Translations under genes and position numbers: made by a program
Part shown: positions 54,968 through 64,000 of the stretch, one piece after another
Layout of the letters: the number at the start of each line of letters is the position of its first letter
Position numbering within the stretch: position 1 is the stretch's first letter
The notes under the pieces: generated by a model
Databases searched by the model: none
Told to the model about the DNA's origin: nothing
What the model saw: the letters and a program-made list of their open reading frames with translations, nothing else
Assembly: GCF_017591425.1 (NCBI RefSeq)
Contig: NW_024465777.1
Coordinates: 3,348,001-3,412,000, forward strand
Reading direction: 5' to 3'
DNA: 64,000 nucleotides
Source of the DNA: Ochotona curzoniae
Lineage: Eukaryota > Chordata > Mammalia > Lagomorpha > Ochotonidae

Positions 54968-55681
54968 TTATTGAATGCTGACTAAATAAATAGGAAACAA
55001 TTGCATGTCATGTCTTGACAGCACCAATAAAATTTGGAAATATAAGTTTAAAAACATAATACAATCAGATTTGCAATAACATCAAAAAAATGAAGTACTC
55101 AGAATCAAATTAAATAAATTATGTAAGTAGTTATAAAGAAAACAAAAGAGACTTGATGAATGGAAAGAGGGACTATGAACAAAAAAATAAATAAGTAGGT
55201 CAGCTCTCTTCCAAGTGATCTCAAAATCCAATCAAATCCCCAGGATGGTTTTTCTGGAACATACAAGTTGATCATAAAATACATGTAGAAGGGCAAAACA
55301 TGAAGCTACTTCAAAGGATGAGCAAAATGGGAATTTGTCTTTAAAAATATCATATTGTTAAGAAGACCATGAATTATGAGTAAAGGGATAGACAAACGGA
55401 GCAATAGGAAGAACAGAGAGCCTTGAAACAGACCAGCTATAGAAACATGTTGACACCCGAGTGGTGACCAACTTGGCACTACACATCAGTGAAAGCTGCC
55501 TTCCATCACGTAGAAGGCAGGGGAGAGCATGGGAGAGACCCTGGTCCTCAGCTCCCACCAGACACACTGAAGACTGAACGCTTTTGGGTAAACAGAACGG
55601 AGTTCTGGATAGGCGGAGGAATATGAAAGAATGCTAACTACATTAAAATAAACATGTTTCTCATCAAAATGCATCCTAGAT
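54968..55681 (+). mobile_element. LINE-1 ORF2 3' half remnant
   Basis: 'ttgcaataacatcaaaaaaa' with 'tgaagtactcagaatcaaat', 'gatgaatggaaagagggact', 'atcccca...atggtttttc', 'aagttgatcataaaatacat' and 'aagggatagacaaacggagc' follow LINE-1 ORF2 order. Continues the plus-strand fragments upstream. Many frame breaks. Confidence 0.7.
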
Positions 55682-56003
55682 GACCAGCACCATGATTCAA
55701 TTGGCTAACCCTCTGCCTTCTAATGCTGGGATCCCATATGAGTGCCGGTGCATGTCCCAGATGCTCCATTTCCCATCCAGCTCCCTGCTTGTGACCTGGG
55801 AAAGCAGAGGATGGCCCAAGGCCTTGGGACCCTGATCCTAGGTGGGAGACCTAGAAGGAACTCCTGGCTCCTGGCTAGTGGGCTCAGCTCCAGCCATTGC
55901 AGCCATTAGGGGAATGAAACAACAATTGGAAGATCTCTGTCTCTTTCTCTCCTCTCTGTGAATCTGCCTTTCTGGTATAAACAAATAATCTCTTAAAAAT
56001 TCA
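55682..56003 (+). mobile_element. SINE, full length
   Basis: 'gaccagcaccatgattcaat', 'gggatcccatatgagtgccg', 'catttcccatccagctccct', 'gaactcctggctcctggcta', 'ttctggtataaacaaataat'. Confidence 0.9.
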
Positions 56004-56214
56004 TCATAGAGTGAACAAACAAGACACAAGCAGGAAAGGCTGTTTATCCTGTTTTACACACACACCAGAGGCTGTCCCGGCAACACTGTGTGTGATGCAA
56101 ACACTGGAATCAGTTAGAAATTTCAGGCAACTGTGAGCTACATAACACAAATAGTGCTAACACGCAAAACACGAAACTAGTCCCAGAGCAAACTAAGATT
56201 CCATTCTTACAAAC
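56004..56214. other. Spacer, nothing recognised
   Basis: AT-rich, with a short CA run. No clear repeat. Confidence 0.35.
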
Positions 56215-58050
56215 TTCAAGAGGCTGGCAGAACTCAGGCCAGGCCATGCTAGAGGCTCTGGATTTTAGCTCTGCCCACCATCGCCATAGGCTGAGGGAAC
56301 ATTCGAGATTTTAGCTCTGCTGGCTGTGTGACTGTGTCAGGCAAAGCCCTCAGGCCACTTGCAGTGCACTCTGGGGGTGTAGGTTACCGGGAGTCTGGGG
56401 ATAATGCATGTGGGGGCCAGCAGGGGCCTGAGGGTTCATGTCCAGGTGAGGAATGACTTCTGAGGGACTTCTATGGGCAAGGCCAATGTACTTGCAAAGC
56501 TAGATCATAGAACCGACCAGCAAGAGTCAGAACAGGGAACAGGTCATGTAAAGCCGGGCCACGATGCTGACCAGCACATGAGTGAATTTGGTCTGGGGGC
56601 AGAATCTGGGGGAGTATGTGAGCTTACCCATGTGGAATAGCAATCTTCATTGGCACACACAGATCTGTAGCTGGGAACAGGCCTGATTGGGGAACTAAGA
56701 GGATGTCTCAACTGGGTTGCAGTTCCCACTGGTAAGCACTAGAGTCAGAATGGGGGCATTGATCTGGGCTGGACATGGCTGCAGTCTCCCCCAGCATGGG
56801 TGTGGACTGAGTCTGGGGAGCACCAGACTGGGCTAGACTCCAGCACCCACTAATACTCATGAGAGGAGAGCTAGGGTAGGTATAGAAGCACATGAGAGCT
56901 GAGTCTGGGCATGAACCAGGTGTGACTGGGCTGCAACACCCAACAGTAAGAACCAGATAGGGTATGGGCCAGTTGGGCAAGGATACACTGCTCTTGCCAA
57001 GACAAGAGGTAGACAAAATTAACATGCATCAACACCCAACAGTGTGTGCAAGATCTGCCACTGGGAAGAAACCAAGAGGACTTTGGGACATAGACCCTGC
57101 AAGTAAGTGTAAGAACCAAGGTAAGGAGCAACCCAGACCATGCCAGGTTGCAGTACCCGCTGACATACATGTAGGTCAGGCCTGAGGGTAGGCCAGGCCA
57201 GCAGGCCAGCTCATAACACCCACTGGCAGATCCAAGAACCAGGATAGAGTGCAGGAGGGGCCAGGTCGTGCCACAACACCAGCCAGTACACACTGGGGCA
57301 GGTCTGGCTGGGCCAGGCTAGACTACAGTACCCACCAACATGAGCTAGAACGGGGGACAGACTGGACCAAGCCAGGCTGAAGCATCTGCTGGTGGATGCC
57401 AAGGTGAAATGAGCAATGCCAATCTAGGGGTGATGGGCACTGGGTCATCTGATCTGGGTCCTTTAGTCTGCCTGCAAGGTGGGTGCTAGATCTGCGAGCC
57501 CTGGAGGTGGTGGGTCCAGTGGGATCCAGGTCACCTGTGAGAACTGGTCCCCCTCAGTATAAAGGACAGAGTGGTGAATGGCAGGCACAGATGCACCTAG
57601 AGGATGTGCGAGTCCATTGGGGCCTGCAGAGGACATCTGGTACCGTAGCAGAGAATGGAGAACAGAACATATTGGAGAACTACTCTAGTCAAACTATGAC
57701 AGCAAATATCTGGGTGATTAGAGACTATAAGGTCGACTGTGTCAGCCGATGGACATTGGAAGGGATTCCTCACCCACAGATTGATGAGATCAACAGCATT
57801 TCAGAAGCATCTCATCCACCTGGGCAGAACCCTTGGAGAGTCTACCACATTGGGTCCCTGGGTTGATATCGGGTGGACATTCCCCATTCCTGGGTACTGG
57901 GGTGTTTGGGAGGCTGGGTATGGTTTCTCCCCTTACAATAGAAAGTTTGGAAACAATGATCACACCCCCTTTTCCCTAACCCTGGATCCTTCCTAACATC
58001 ATCTGCTATGTGAACATCATCTAAAATAATAATTTTTTAAAAATTTGTAA
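56215..58050 (+). mobile_element. GC-rich composite retroelement, copy D (1.8 kb)
   Basis: 5' part with a duplicated 'gattttagctctgc' (about 56260 and 56308) equivalent to the duplication in copy C. Array 56440-57540 with landmark blocks near 56655 and 57050. Conserved tail 57560-57870. Then 'agtttggaaacaatgatcac' and 'ctggatccttcctaacatca' as in copy C, ending AT-rich near 58050. No clear duplication found. A pika-type SINE follows at once. Confidence 0.72.
57483..57866 (+). other. Open frame over the tail of copy D
   Basis: 127 codons, spanning the end of the array and the conserved tail. Its middle (HLEDVRVHWGLQRTSGT...) aligns gaplessly with the copy A frame. No domain recognised. Could be a decayed coding segment of an ancestral element or only a repeat-borne frame. 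Confidence 0.4.
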
Positions 58051-58061
58051 TTTGAAAAAGA

Positions 58062-58366
58062 AGGGGCGTGGTATGGTAGCCTAGTGGCTAAAGTCCTCAC
58101 TTTGCACATGCCAGGATCCCACATTGGCACCAGTTCTAATCCCAGCAGTCCCACTTCCCATCCAGCTCCCTGCTTGTGGCCTGGGAAGTCCTTGAAACTC
58201 TACACCCACATGGAAAACCCAGAAGAGGCTCCTGGCTTCAGACGGCTCAGCTCCAGTCGTTGTGGCCACTTGGGGAGTGAATCAGCAGATGGAAAATCTT
58301 TCTCTCCTCCTCTCTATATATCTGCCTTTGCAATAAAAATAAATAAATCTTTAAAAAAAAAAAGAA
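58062..58366 (+). mobile_element. Pika-type SINE
   Basis: 'gggcgtggtatggtagccta', 'gtggctaaagtcctcacttt', 'cacttcccatccagctccct', 'gcaataaaaataaataaatc' and an A-run. Flanks share 'aaaaagaa'. The middle lacks about 25 bp. Confidence 0.92.
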
Positions 58367-58474
58367 ACTTCAGGATTGCACAGTATAGACAGCATTAACC
58401 CTCAGAAACACATTCATCTGGTTAGATCCACCTCTAAGAGGAAAATTAGGGGAGAAGATTGAGGGAGGGATGGT

Positions 58475-58693
58475 GTTGTGTTACAGTGTCTGTGTCAGAA
58501 CCTGAGACACAGGCAACCCGTACCAGAGCAGTTTGAATCCTAGCTCCACTTCAGATCCATCTTCCTGCTAATGCACCTGGGAAAGCAGGATCTGGATGGG
58601 GCTCCTGGCTCCCAGCCTCAGTTCAGCCATTGCAGACATTTGCAGAGTGAACCAGAAGATAGACAGACAATTGAGGGAACCAGAGAATGAAAG

Positions 58694-58734
<41 letters not shown>

Positions 58735-58770
58735 AACTCTGCCTTGCAAATAAATACCTTTTAAAAACAA
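58475..58770 (+). mobile_element. SINE with CT microsatellite
   Basis: 'ctgctaatgcacctgggaaa', 'tggggctcctggctcccagc', then (CT)n at 58695-58732 and 'gccttgcaaataaatacctt'. Confidence 0.85.
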
Positions 58771-59311
58771 AGCAAACCAACAAAAAATATTGAGAGTGAG
58801 GCACCAAGGACTGCAAGATTGTGATAAAGCTGGTGGAGGTGGGGAGAGAGAGGCATCACTGTTTGGTCATCAAGGAACTTGCAGCCAGTTTCATGGAGAT
58901 GAGAGGCGAGGGGGAGGGGTGGGAGAGGAGTGGAGAGGCAGAAGGAGAGGAGGGGAGGGGAAGGGAGAGAAGAGGTTGAGGATGGGTTGGAGAGGAGGAG
59001 GGGGAGAAAGGAGGAAAAGGGAAGATGGTGGAGACAGGAGGGAAGGGGAGGAGAATGGGGAGGGGGAAAGTGGAGAAACAGAGGGAGAGAAGGGGAGGGG
59101 AAGGAAGAGGAGAGAGGTCCCTTATGCCCTAGATGGGTATTTACCAAACGCAGATGTGTTAAGCCTTGGGATCCTATAAAAAGGCACTATACCCATTTTA
59201 GAGAGGGAACTAACATCCTCAGACTCCTCTGCCTAAGGAGACACTCAGACTCTTCTCCATGTACATACCCAGGTAGGGACTCTGACCTAACCCACAGCTG
59301 TCAAGAACCTC
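58771..59311. other. Unique sequence with 220-bp purine tract
   Basis: 58895-59118 is almost pure G and A on the plus strand ('gaggggaggggaagggagag' and similar). It explains the long GE-, RE- and KE-rich and S/P/L-rich ORFs on both strands here. No gene called. Confidence 0.6.
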
Positions 59312-59456
59312 TGGGCCCAGGGACTTGGCACCTGGCAAAGAAGCTGCTTGCATACCCACAGTCCAGATGGGCTTGTCAGGTCTTGAGTCCTGGCTTCTGC
59401 TCCAGCCCCCTGTTAATGCACATCAGGAGAAGCAACAGGTGATGGTGCAAGTACTT
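59312..59456 (+). mobile_element. SINE 5' half
   Basis: 'gcctggca..'-like head region, 'ctgctccagccccctgttaa' and 'caacaggtgatggtgcaagt'. Ends where a second SINE begins. Confidence 0.55.
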
Positions 59457-59691
59457 GAGATGTATCAGGCTAAGCCTCAACATTGTCATCCCATACAGGC
59501 GCCAGTTTGAGCCCAGCTACTTCATTTCTGATCCAGCTCCCTGCTAATGTGCCTGCGAAAGCAACAGAGACTGGTTCAAGTCCTCAGAGCACTGACCTGG
59601 GAAACAGATGAAGTTCCTGGCTCCTGGCTTTGATATGGCTTGACCCTGGCCATGATGGCCATTTCGGACATGAACCATTGAATGGAAGAAC

Positions 59692-59738
<47 letters not shown>

Positions 59739-59786
59739 GTCTGTGTGTGTGTTTGTGTGTGTCCCTCTTCCTTTCAAATAAAAGGC
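59457..59786 (+). mobile_element. SINE with TG microsatellite
   Basis: 'catcccatacaggcgccagt', 'gatccagctccctgctaatg', 'gaagttcctggctcctggct', (TG)n at 59697-59762, 'tcctttcaaataaaaggc'. Confidence 0.85.
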
Positions 59787-60598
59787 AACCAAGAGTCAAG
59801 CAGTGTCATTCAATGTCCTTGCCCACCGAGAAGCTTCACCTGCCTATCTACAGCCACACTTGTCCCAGGAAGCCCTGTCCCCTCCACACTGCCACCTCAT
59901 CAGCATCTCAGATTTTCTGCACCCCAGTGGGACTGCTGGGCATTCCTTGGGAAGCAGGCGGCGTGGGGGGGGGGGGGCTTCCCCAACCTTCCTCGCCTCT
60001 CCAATCCCTTCAAAGGATGGGCCTTGCCCTTTGTCTATCTCCACGCCCCATATCCAACCCAATGCCTCCTCCTATAAGTACTTCCTTCCAAACAATCCCC
60101 TTGCGTGAACACCAGCTTGGTGGCAGTCCCACGCGTGCGTCCACTGTGTAGGAACCCAGGGAACTATACAGACAGCACCACTCACTCTTGCGTGTGGATT
60201 CTATGCTTCATTGAAAATCTCCCTTCAGTTTCCTCTTCCTCTTCCTCCTCTTATCCTTTCCTCTTCAGGACAGCACAGTCAAGGTCACTGCTGGAGGCAG
60301 GGAGAGCGAGGACAGCAGCCAGGAGTGAGGATCGGACCCACAGCTCAGGCAGGAGGAGGCAATGTAGAAGGGGTGCTGCCAGAGAGACCCTGACTCTGCT
60401 CCTGACCTGCCCTTGACCATAAGCATAAGCCTGGCTCAGCCCTGGGTGTCCGTTAATTCCTCAATAAGAAGCACTAGCAGCAAGGTGTGGCCAGCACCAA
60501 GCATCAGAACCACGGTAATATATATATATCTAGATATATATATATGACTGGTTCCAGGATTGGAGCACAGAAGGAACACAAGATGAATAGGAATGTCT
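59787..60598. other. Unique sequence, with G run and TA microsatellite
   Basis: A 13-G run at 59965-59977. A palindromic TA repeat 'tatatatatatctagatata' lies near 60519-60545. Otherwise no features recognised. Confidence 0.45.
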
Positions 60599-60599
60599 T

Positions 60600-60909
60600 T
60601 TAAAAGACTTATTTATTTTCATTAAAAAGGCATATTTTAATAGAGAGAAGAGACAGAGATAAAGATCTTCCATCTGCTGGTTCACTCCCCAGATGAATGC
60701 AACGGCCGGAGCTGAGCCGATCCAAAGCCAGGATCCAGGACTTCTTCCAGATCTCCCAAAGACTTGAGCCATCCTCCAGTGCTTTCCCAGGCCAAGAGCA
60801 GGGAGCTGGATGGGAAACAAAGCAGCCAGAACAGAAACTGGTGCCCACATGGGATGCTGGCATTTCGAGATAGAGATTAGCCAGTTGAGACTTTGCACCT
60901 GCCCTGAGC
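60600..60909 (-). mobile_element. SINE with 11-bp target-site duplication
   Basis: Inverted tail 'aaagacttatttattttcat', 'tctgctggttcactccccag', inverted head 'agttgagactttgcacctgc'. 'aggaatgtctt' occurs at 60589-60599 and 60910-60920. One of only two minus-strand SINEs after 45.6 kb. Confidence 0.95.
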
Positions 60910-60920
60910 AGGAATGTCTT

Positions 60921-61523
60921 ATGTCAGAAACAGGCAAACACCATCCTCTCAAAGGGACAGAACGAAGCTGGTGAGGGCTCTGTTGGCTAAGTCAAGGACA
61001 CCGTGAGCATCAAAATAAATCATCACGCAGATGTGATCTGCCACATGAAGGCTAAAGAAGAGGGAAAAAATCTCATGACCTTGTCTACACATGCAGCAAG
61101 AAAAAAAAAAAAAACAGAAGAGAAAATCTAGCCTCTGCTCGGGATTTTAAAATCTCAACAACCCAGAATTTTCTCTGAAATTGCTTTCTATTTTTGGATA
61201 GTATTCGATTTGTAGAAAGGTTGCAAGGGTCTGGGGCAATCCTGCCCGCCCTCCCCCAATGCTAGCAGCACACATTCAGTGGCCAGTCCCCACTCCTGAA
61301 GAGCCAACATGGGCCCATCCTTGTTGATTGCACTAATTCTGGGTAATGCCCAGGTTCTGCTCTTAAGGGTCCCCCAAGATGCCACATTGTGTCTCACTGT
61401 CACCTCTGCTTCGCCCCGAGTGCTCGGAGGATAGGGAAGAGAGAAGGTCGCATACTCACGGCTATTGTACGCATTTTGAGTGTAAATGGTTTAAAAAAAA
61501 AAAGTGTGTAAGTGTGTGTGGGG
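60921..61523. other. Unique sequence, nothing recognised
   Basis: Contains two A-runs. No gene or repeat family recognised. Confidence 0.4.
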
Positions 61524-61858
61524 GGGAGGCTGGCGTGGTGGCCTAGTGGCTAAAGTCCTCACCTTGAATGCCCCGGGATCCCATATGGGCATCAATTCAA
61601 ATCCCGGCAGTGCCGCTTCCAATCCAGCTCCTTGCTTGTGGCCTGGGAAATCAGTCAAGGACAGCCCAAAGCCTTGGGACCTTGCACCTGCATGGGAGAC
61701 CCGAAAGAAGCTCCTGGCTCCTGGCTTTGGATCAGTGCAGCACTGGCTGTTGTGGTCACTTAAGGAGTGAATCATTGGACGGAAGATCTTCCTTCTGTCT
61801 CTCCTCCTATCTATATATCTCTGACTTTGCAATAAAAATAAAATAAGTCTTTAAAAAA
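61524..61858 (+). mobile_element. Pika-type SINE
   Basis: 'gaggctggcgtggtggccta', 'gtggctaaagtcctcacctt', 'ccccgggatcccatatgggc', 'gcaataaaaataaaataagt'. Preceded by a TG/G-rich run. Confidence 0.93.
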
Positions 61859-61863
61859 TGTTC

Positions 61864-62200
61864 TGGAACTGATTTTATGGCTCAATTGGCTAATCCTTCA
61901 ACTACAAGGATCAGCATCCCATATGAGTGACAGTTCATGTCCCAGTTGCTCCACTTGGCATCCAGCTCCTGCTTATGGCCTGGAAGAGTGGCAGAGAATG
62001 GCCCAGGTGCTTGGGACTCTGCAGCCATGTGGGAGATCCAGAAGAAGCTCCTGGGTCCTGGCTTCAAATCTGCTCAGCTCTACTCTGGCTATTGTGGCCA
62101 TTTGGGGAATGAACCAGTGGTTGGAACATGTGTCTCTCTGTCTCTCTTTCTCCCTATAAATCTGTCTTTTGAATATAAACAAATACTTTTTTAAAAAAGT
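61864..62200 (+). mobile_element. SINE, full length
   Basis: 'ggaactgattttatggctca', 'gcatcccatatgagtgacag', 'gaagaagctcctgggtcctg', 'tcttttgaatataaacaaat'. Confidence 0.88.
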
Positions 62201-62322
62201 ATTCGGAAACAAAAGTACATTATGCTAATATATATTCAGATATGGGAAACTAGCTAATGGAATAATCAAAATAATTATGTTCTGTAATCTTCTGTGTATT
62301 TGAAAAGCTAAAATCTCAGGCA

Positions 62323-62952
62323 AGGAGCCTTTACTTGCTATCGTGTAGCAGGTAATGCCACCACCTGAAACACCGGTTCAAGTCCCAGCTTTCCACTTCT
62401 GATCCTGTTCCCTGCTAATAGCCTGGGAAAGCAGCAGAGAATGGCTCAAGTCCTTGGGATGCTGCACCCATGAGGGAGACCCAGAAGAAGCTCCTGGCTC
62501 CTGGTTTCTTCCTGGCCCAGCTCTGGTCATTGTGGTCACGTGAGAGTAAACCAGCAGATAGAAGTCTCTCTCAACTTGAATCTCAAATAAATAAATACAT
62601 CTTTTTAGGATTTATCTATTTTTATTTGAAAGGCAGATTTACAGAGGGAAAGAGAGACAGAGATCTTCCATTCTCGGTTTCACACCCCAAATGGCTGCAA
62701 TGGCCAGAGCTGAGCCAACCTGAAGCCAGGCATCAGGAGCTTTTTCCAGGTCTCCAATGTGTTAAATGGGCCCAAGGGCTTAAGCAATCCTCCTCTGTTT
62801 TCCCAGGTCATGAGCAGGGAGCTGGATCAGAAGTAAAGCAGCTAGAACATGAACCCAGTGCCATATGAAATACCAGCGCTCCAGATGAAGGATTAGGCTG
62901 ATAAGCCACCATGCCAAACCCGTAAATAAATACATCTAAAAAAAAAAAAAGA
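62323..62952 (+). mobile_element. Outer SINE interrupted by minus-strand SINE
   Basis: The outer copy runs 62323-62602 and its A-tail resumes at 62924-62952. The duplication 'taaaatctcaggca' flanks the whole at 62309-62322 and 62953-62966, identical. The insert sits in its (aataaat)n tail. Confidence 0.93.
62603..62923 (-). mobile_element. Inner SINE nested in SINE tail
   Basis: Minus-strand copy with its own duplication 'aaataaatacatct' at 62589-62602 and 62924-62937. Inverted head 'agccaccatgccaaaccc' ends at about 62921. Confidence 0.95.
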
Positions 62953-62966
62953 TAAAATCTCAGGCA

Positions 62967-64000
62967 GAGGGGGTGCATGCAAAGGCCCTGAGGCAGGTAA
63001 AGCAATGCCAGGGTGGGCCAGGGAGCAGCTGGCACAAGATGAGAGAAGCAGGTGGGACTTGGTCCCACAGCCATACAGGACACACACAATCCAGACGGTT
63101 CCACATCAATAAGCCACACCTTTCCCAAGGAACCAGCCAGGTTCCTGGGCCTGTCACCCAAGACCCCAGCTGGGGTCCCCTCTCCCCGCTGAATACGACC
63201 AACTTATTGTCTGCTTTCCCCGGGACTGCTCTGGGGAGGAGGCAGCAGTGAGCAGACAGGTCTCTGCGGGCAGCACCCAGGGCCCAGCTCACAGAGGCAC
63301 GATTGTCTGGCACCGCAGAGCGAGTCCCCGCCTGATCCTCCAGCTACCACATCAAACAGGGGACATCAAAGCTGCCGCCAGCTGCCCACAGCGCTGGGCT
63401 CAGCCCTTGTGCCAGGGGTGGCTCTCACGCAGCACATTTCCTCCCCCGGAGAGGAGGAGGAAGTGGCGGAGGCAGGACGCTGGCGGGGGCTGTAGGTGCT
63501 TGCTGGGTGCCCACAGGGAGGAGCGCCAGGCAGGACAGCATTGTTGCCAAGTGAGGGCTAAGGCAGAGTCACACAAAGCAAATGAGAAAGAAATGAAGCT
63601 GAGTGTGCCGAGTGTATGCAGCTGGCCACAGGGCCGGGTCCGCAGAGCCCTGCCCAGAGTCCCTCCCAGGGCGGTGCAACGAACCCCCATCCCAGCAACT
63701 ACAGTCTCGTTGCTGAAGACATTGGGATGAGGTCCCTCAGCAGGCACCACTGTAGCTGGAGTCTTTGGGTAAACCGTGACCACCCTGGCCTTGCTTGCCC
63801 AGGGTGCCAGTGCCTCATCCGGCACATGGCACAGTCAGCAAACAGCAATGCTTTATTCTGGGACGCCCTAGAAAGAACCTGCTTGGTGGTGCTCCCCAGA
63901 CAGCTGACGACTCTGTGCCCCAGGGGCCTGCACTATGCATGGGAAGGGCTAGGGTCACTGCTCTGAGCTTGGGATTTACAGGGACCTACAGAGTGGTGCA
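62967..64000. other. GC-rich unique sequence to window end
   Basis: No interspersed repeat recognised for 1 kb. 63250-63540 has more CpG than the surroundings (about 13 in 280 bp) but falls short of a CpG island by my rough count. ETS-like 'gaggaggaagtggcggagg' at about 63450-63475. ORFs on both strands up to 160 codons without recognisable domains. Confidence 0.4.

Noticed and set aside
58930..59442. 170-codon plus-strand ORF rich in R, E and G
   Set aside because: Generated by the GA tract. The antisense S/P/L-rich ORF is its mirror.
63250..63540. CpG island promoter
   Set aside because: CpG count is raised but my rough observed/expected ratio is below 0.6 and the stretch is short. No transcript start evidence.

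Overview
The window is mammalian, non-coding and repeat-dense. I recognise no protein-coding exon of a host gene. The organism is almost certainly a lagomorph and most likely a pika (Ochotona). About 50 copies or fragments of a tRNA-derived SINE of the lagomorph C-repeat (CSINE) type occur. They share an A-box/B-box head, a body reading 'ccacttcccatccagctccc', and an (aataaat)n / aaatctttaaaa tail. The youngest heads read like 'gtggcctagtggctaaagtcctcaccttg', a form I associate with pika rather than rabbit. The species call rests on recall of SINE consensus sequences, not on a database search.

Layout. 0-16.7 kb: SINEs of mixed strand, a probable solo LTR (about 710-1150), a 30-bp minisatellite (4411-4585), one MIR, two G-run clusters near 9.1 and 9.8 kb, and a minus-strand fragment (14.5-15.9 kb) of a GC-rich repeat family. 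16.9-20.5 kb: a 3.6-kb member of that family, bounded by a 14-bp near-perfect target-site duplication and ending in sequence homologous to the LINE-1 3' UTR. 20.5-34.9 kb: mostly unique sequence with old MIR/L2 traces, another copy of the family (25.6-27.4 kb) and a few SINEs, two of them nested or with clean duplications. 34.91-39.19 kb: a young minus-strand LTR provirus (6-bp duplication CCAGAG, LTRs about 1.8% apart) that lacks pol, keeps only the start of gag and an env-tail-like ORF, and has a LINE-1 3' end inserted in its leader. 39.2-47.6 kb: unique sequence with SINEs, some in inverted chimeric pairs. 47.6-55.7 kb: an old plus-strand LINE-1 ORF2 shredded by SINEs and by a 2.1-kb family copy. 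56.2-58.05 kb: another family copy. 58-64 kb: dense plus-strand SINEs, long CT, TG and GA tracts, and a final 1-kb GC-rich unique stretch.

The two most interesting items are these. First, a dispersed GC-rich element, five copies here, with about 400-bp internal higher-order repeats, a conserved tail and, in the longest copy, an L1-like 3' end. Its architecture recalls composite VNTR retrotransposons such as SVA. Second, the young pol-less provirus, whose non-coding interior is better explained as an original property of a non-autonomous LTR family than as decay.
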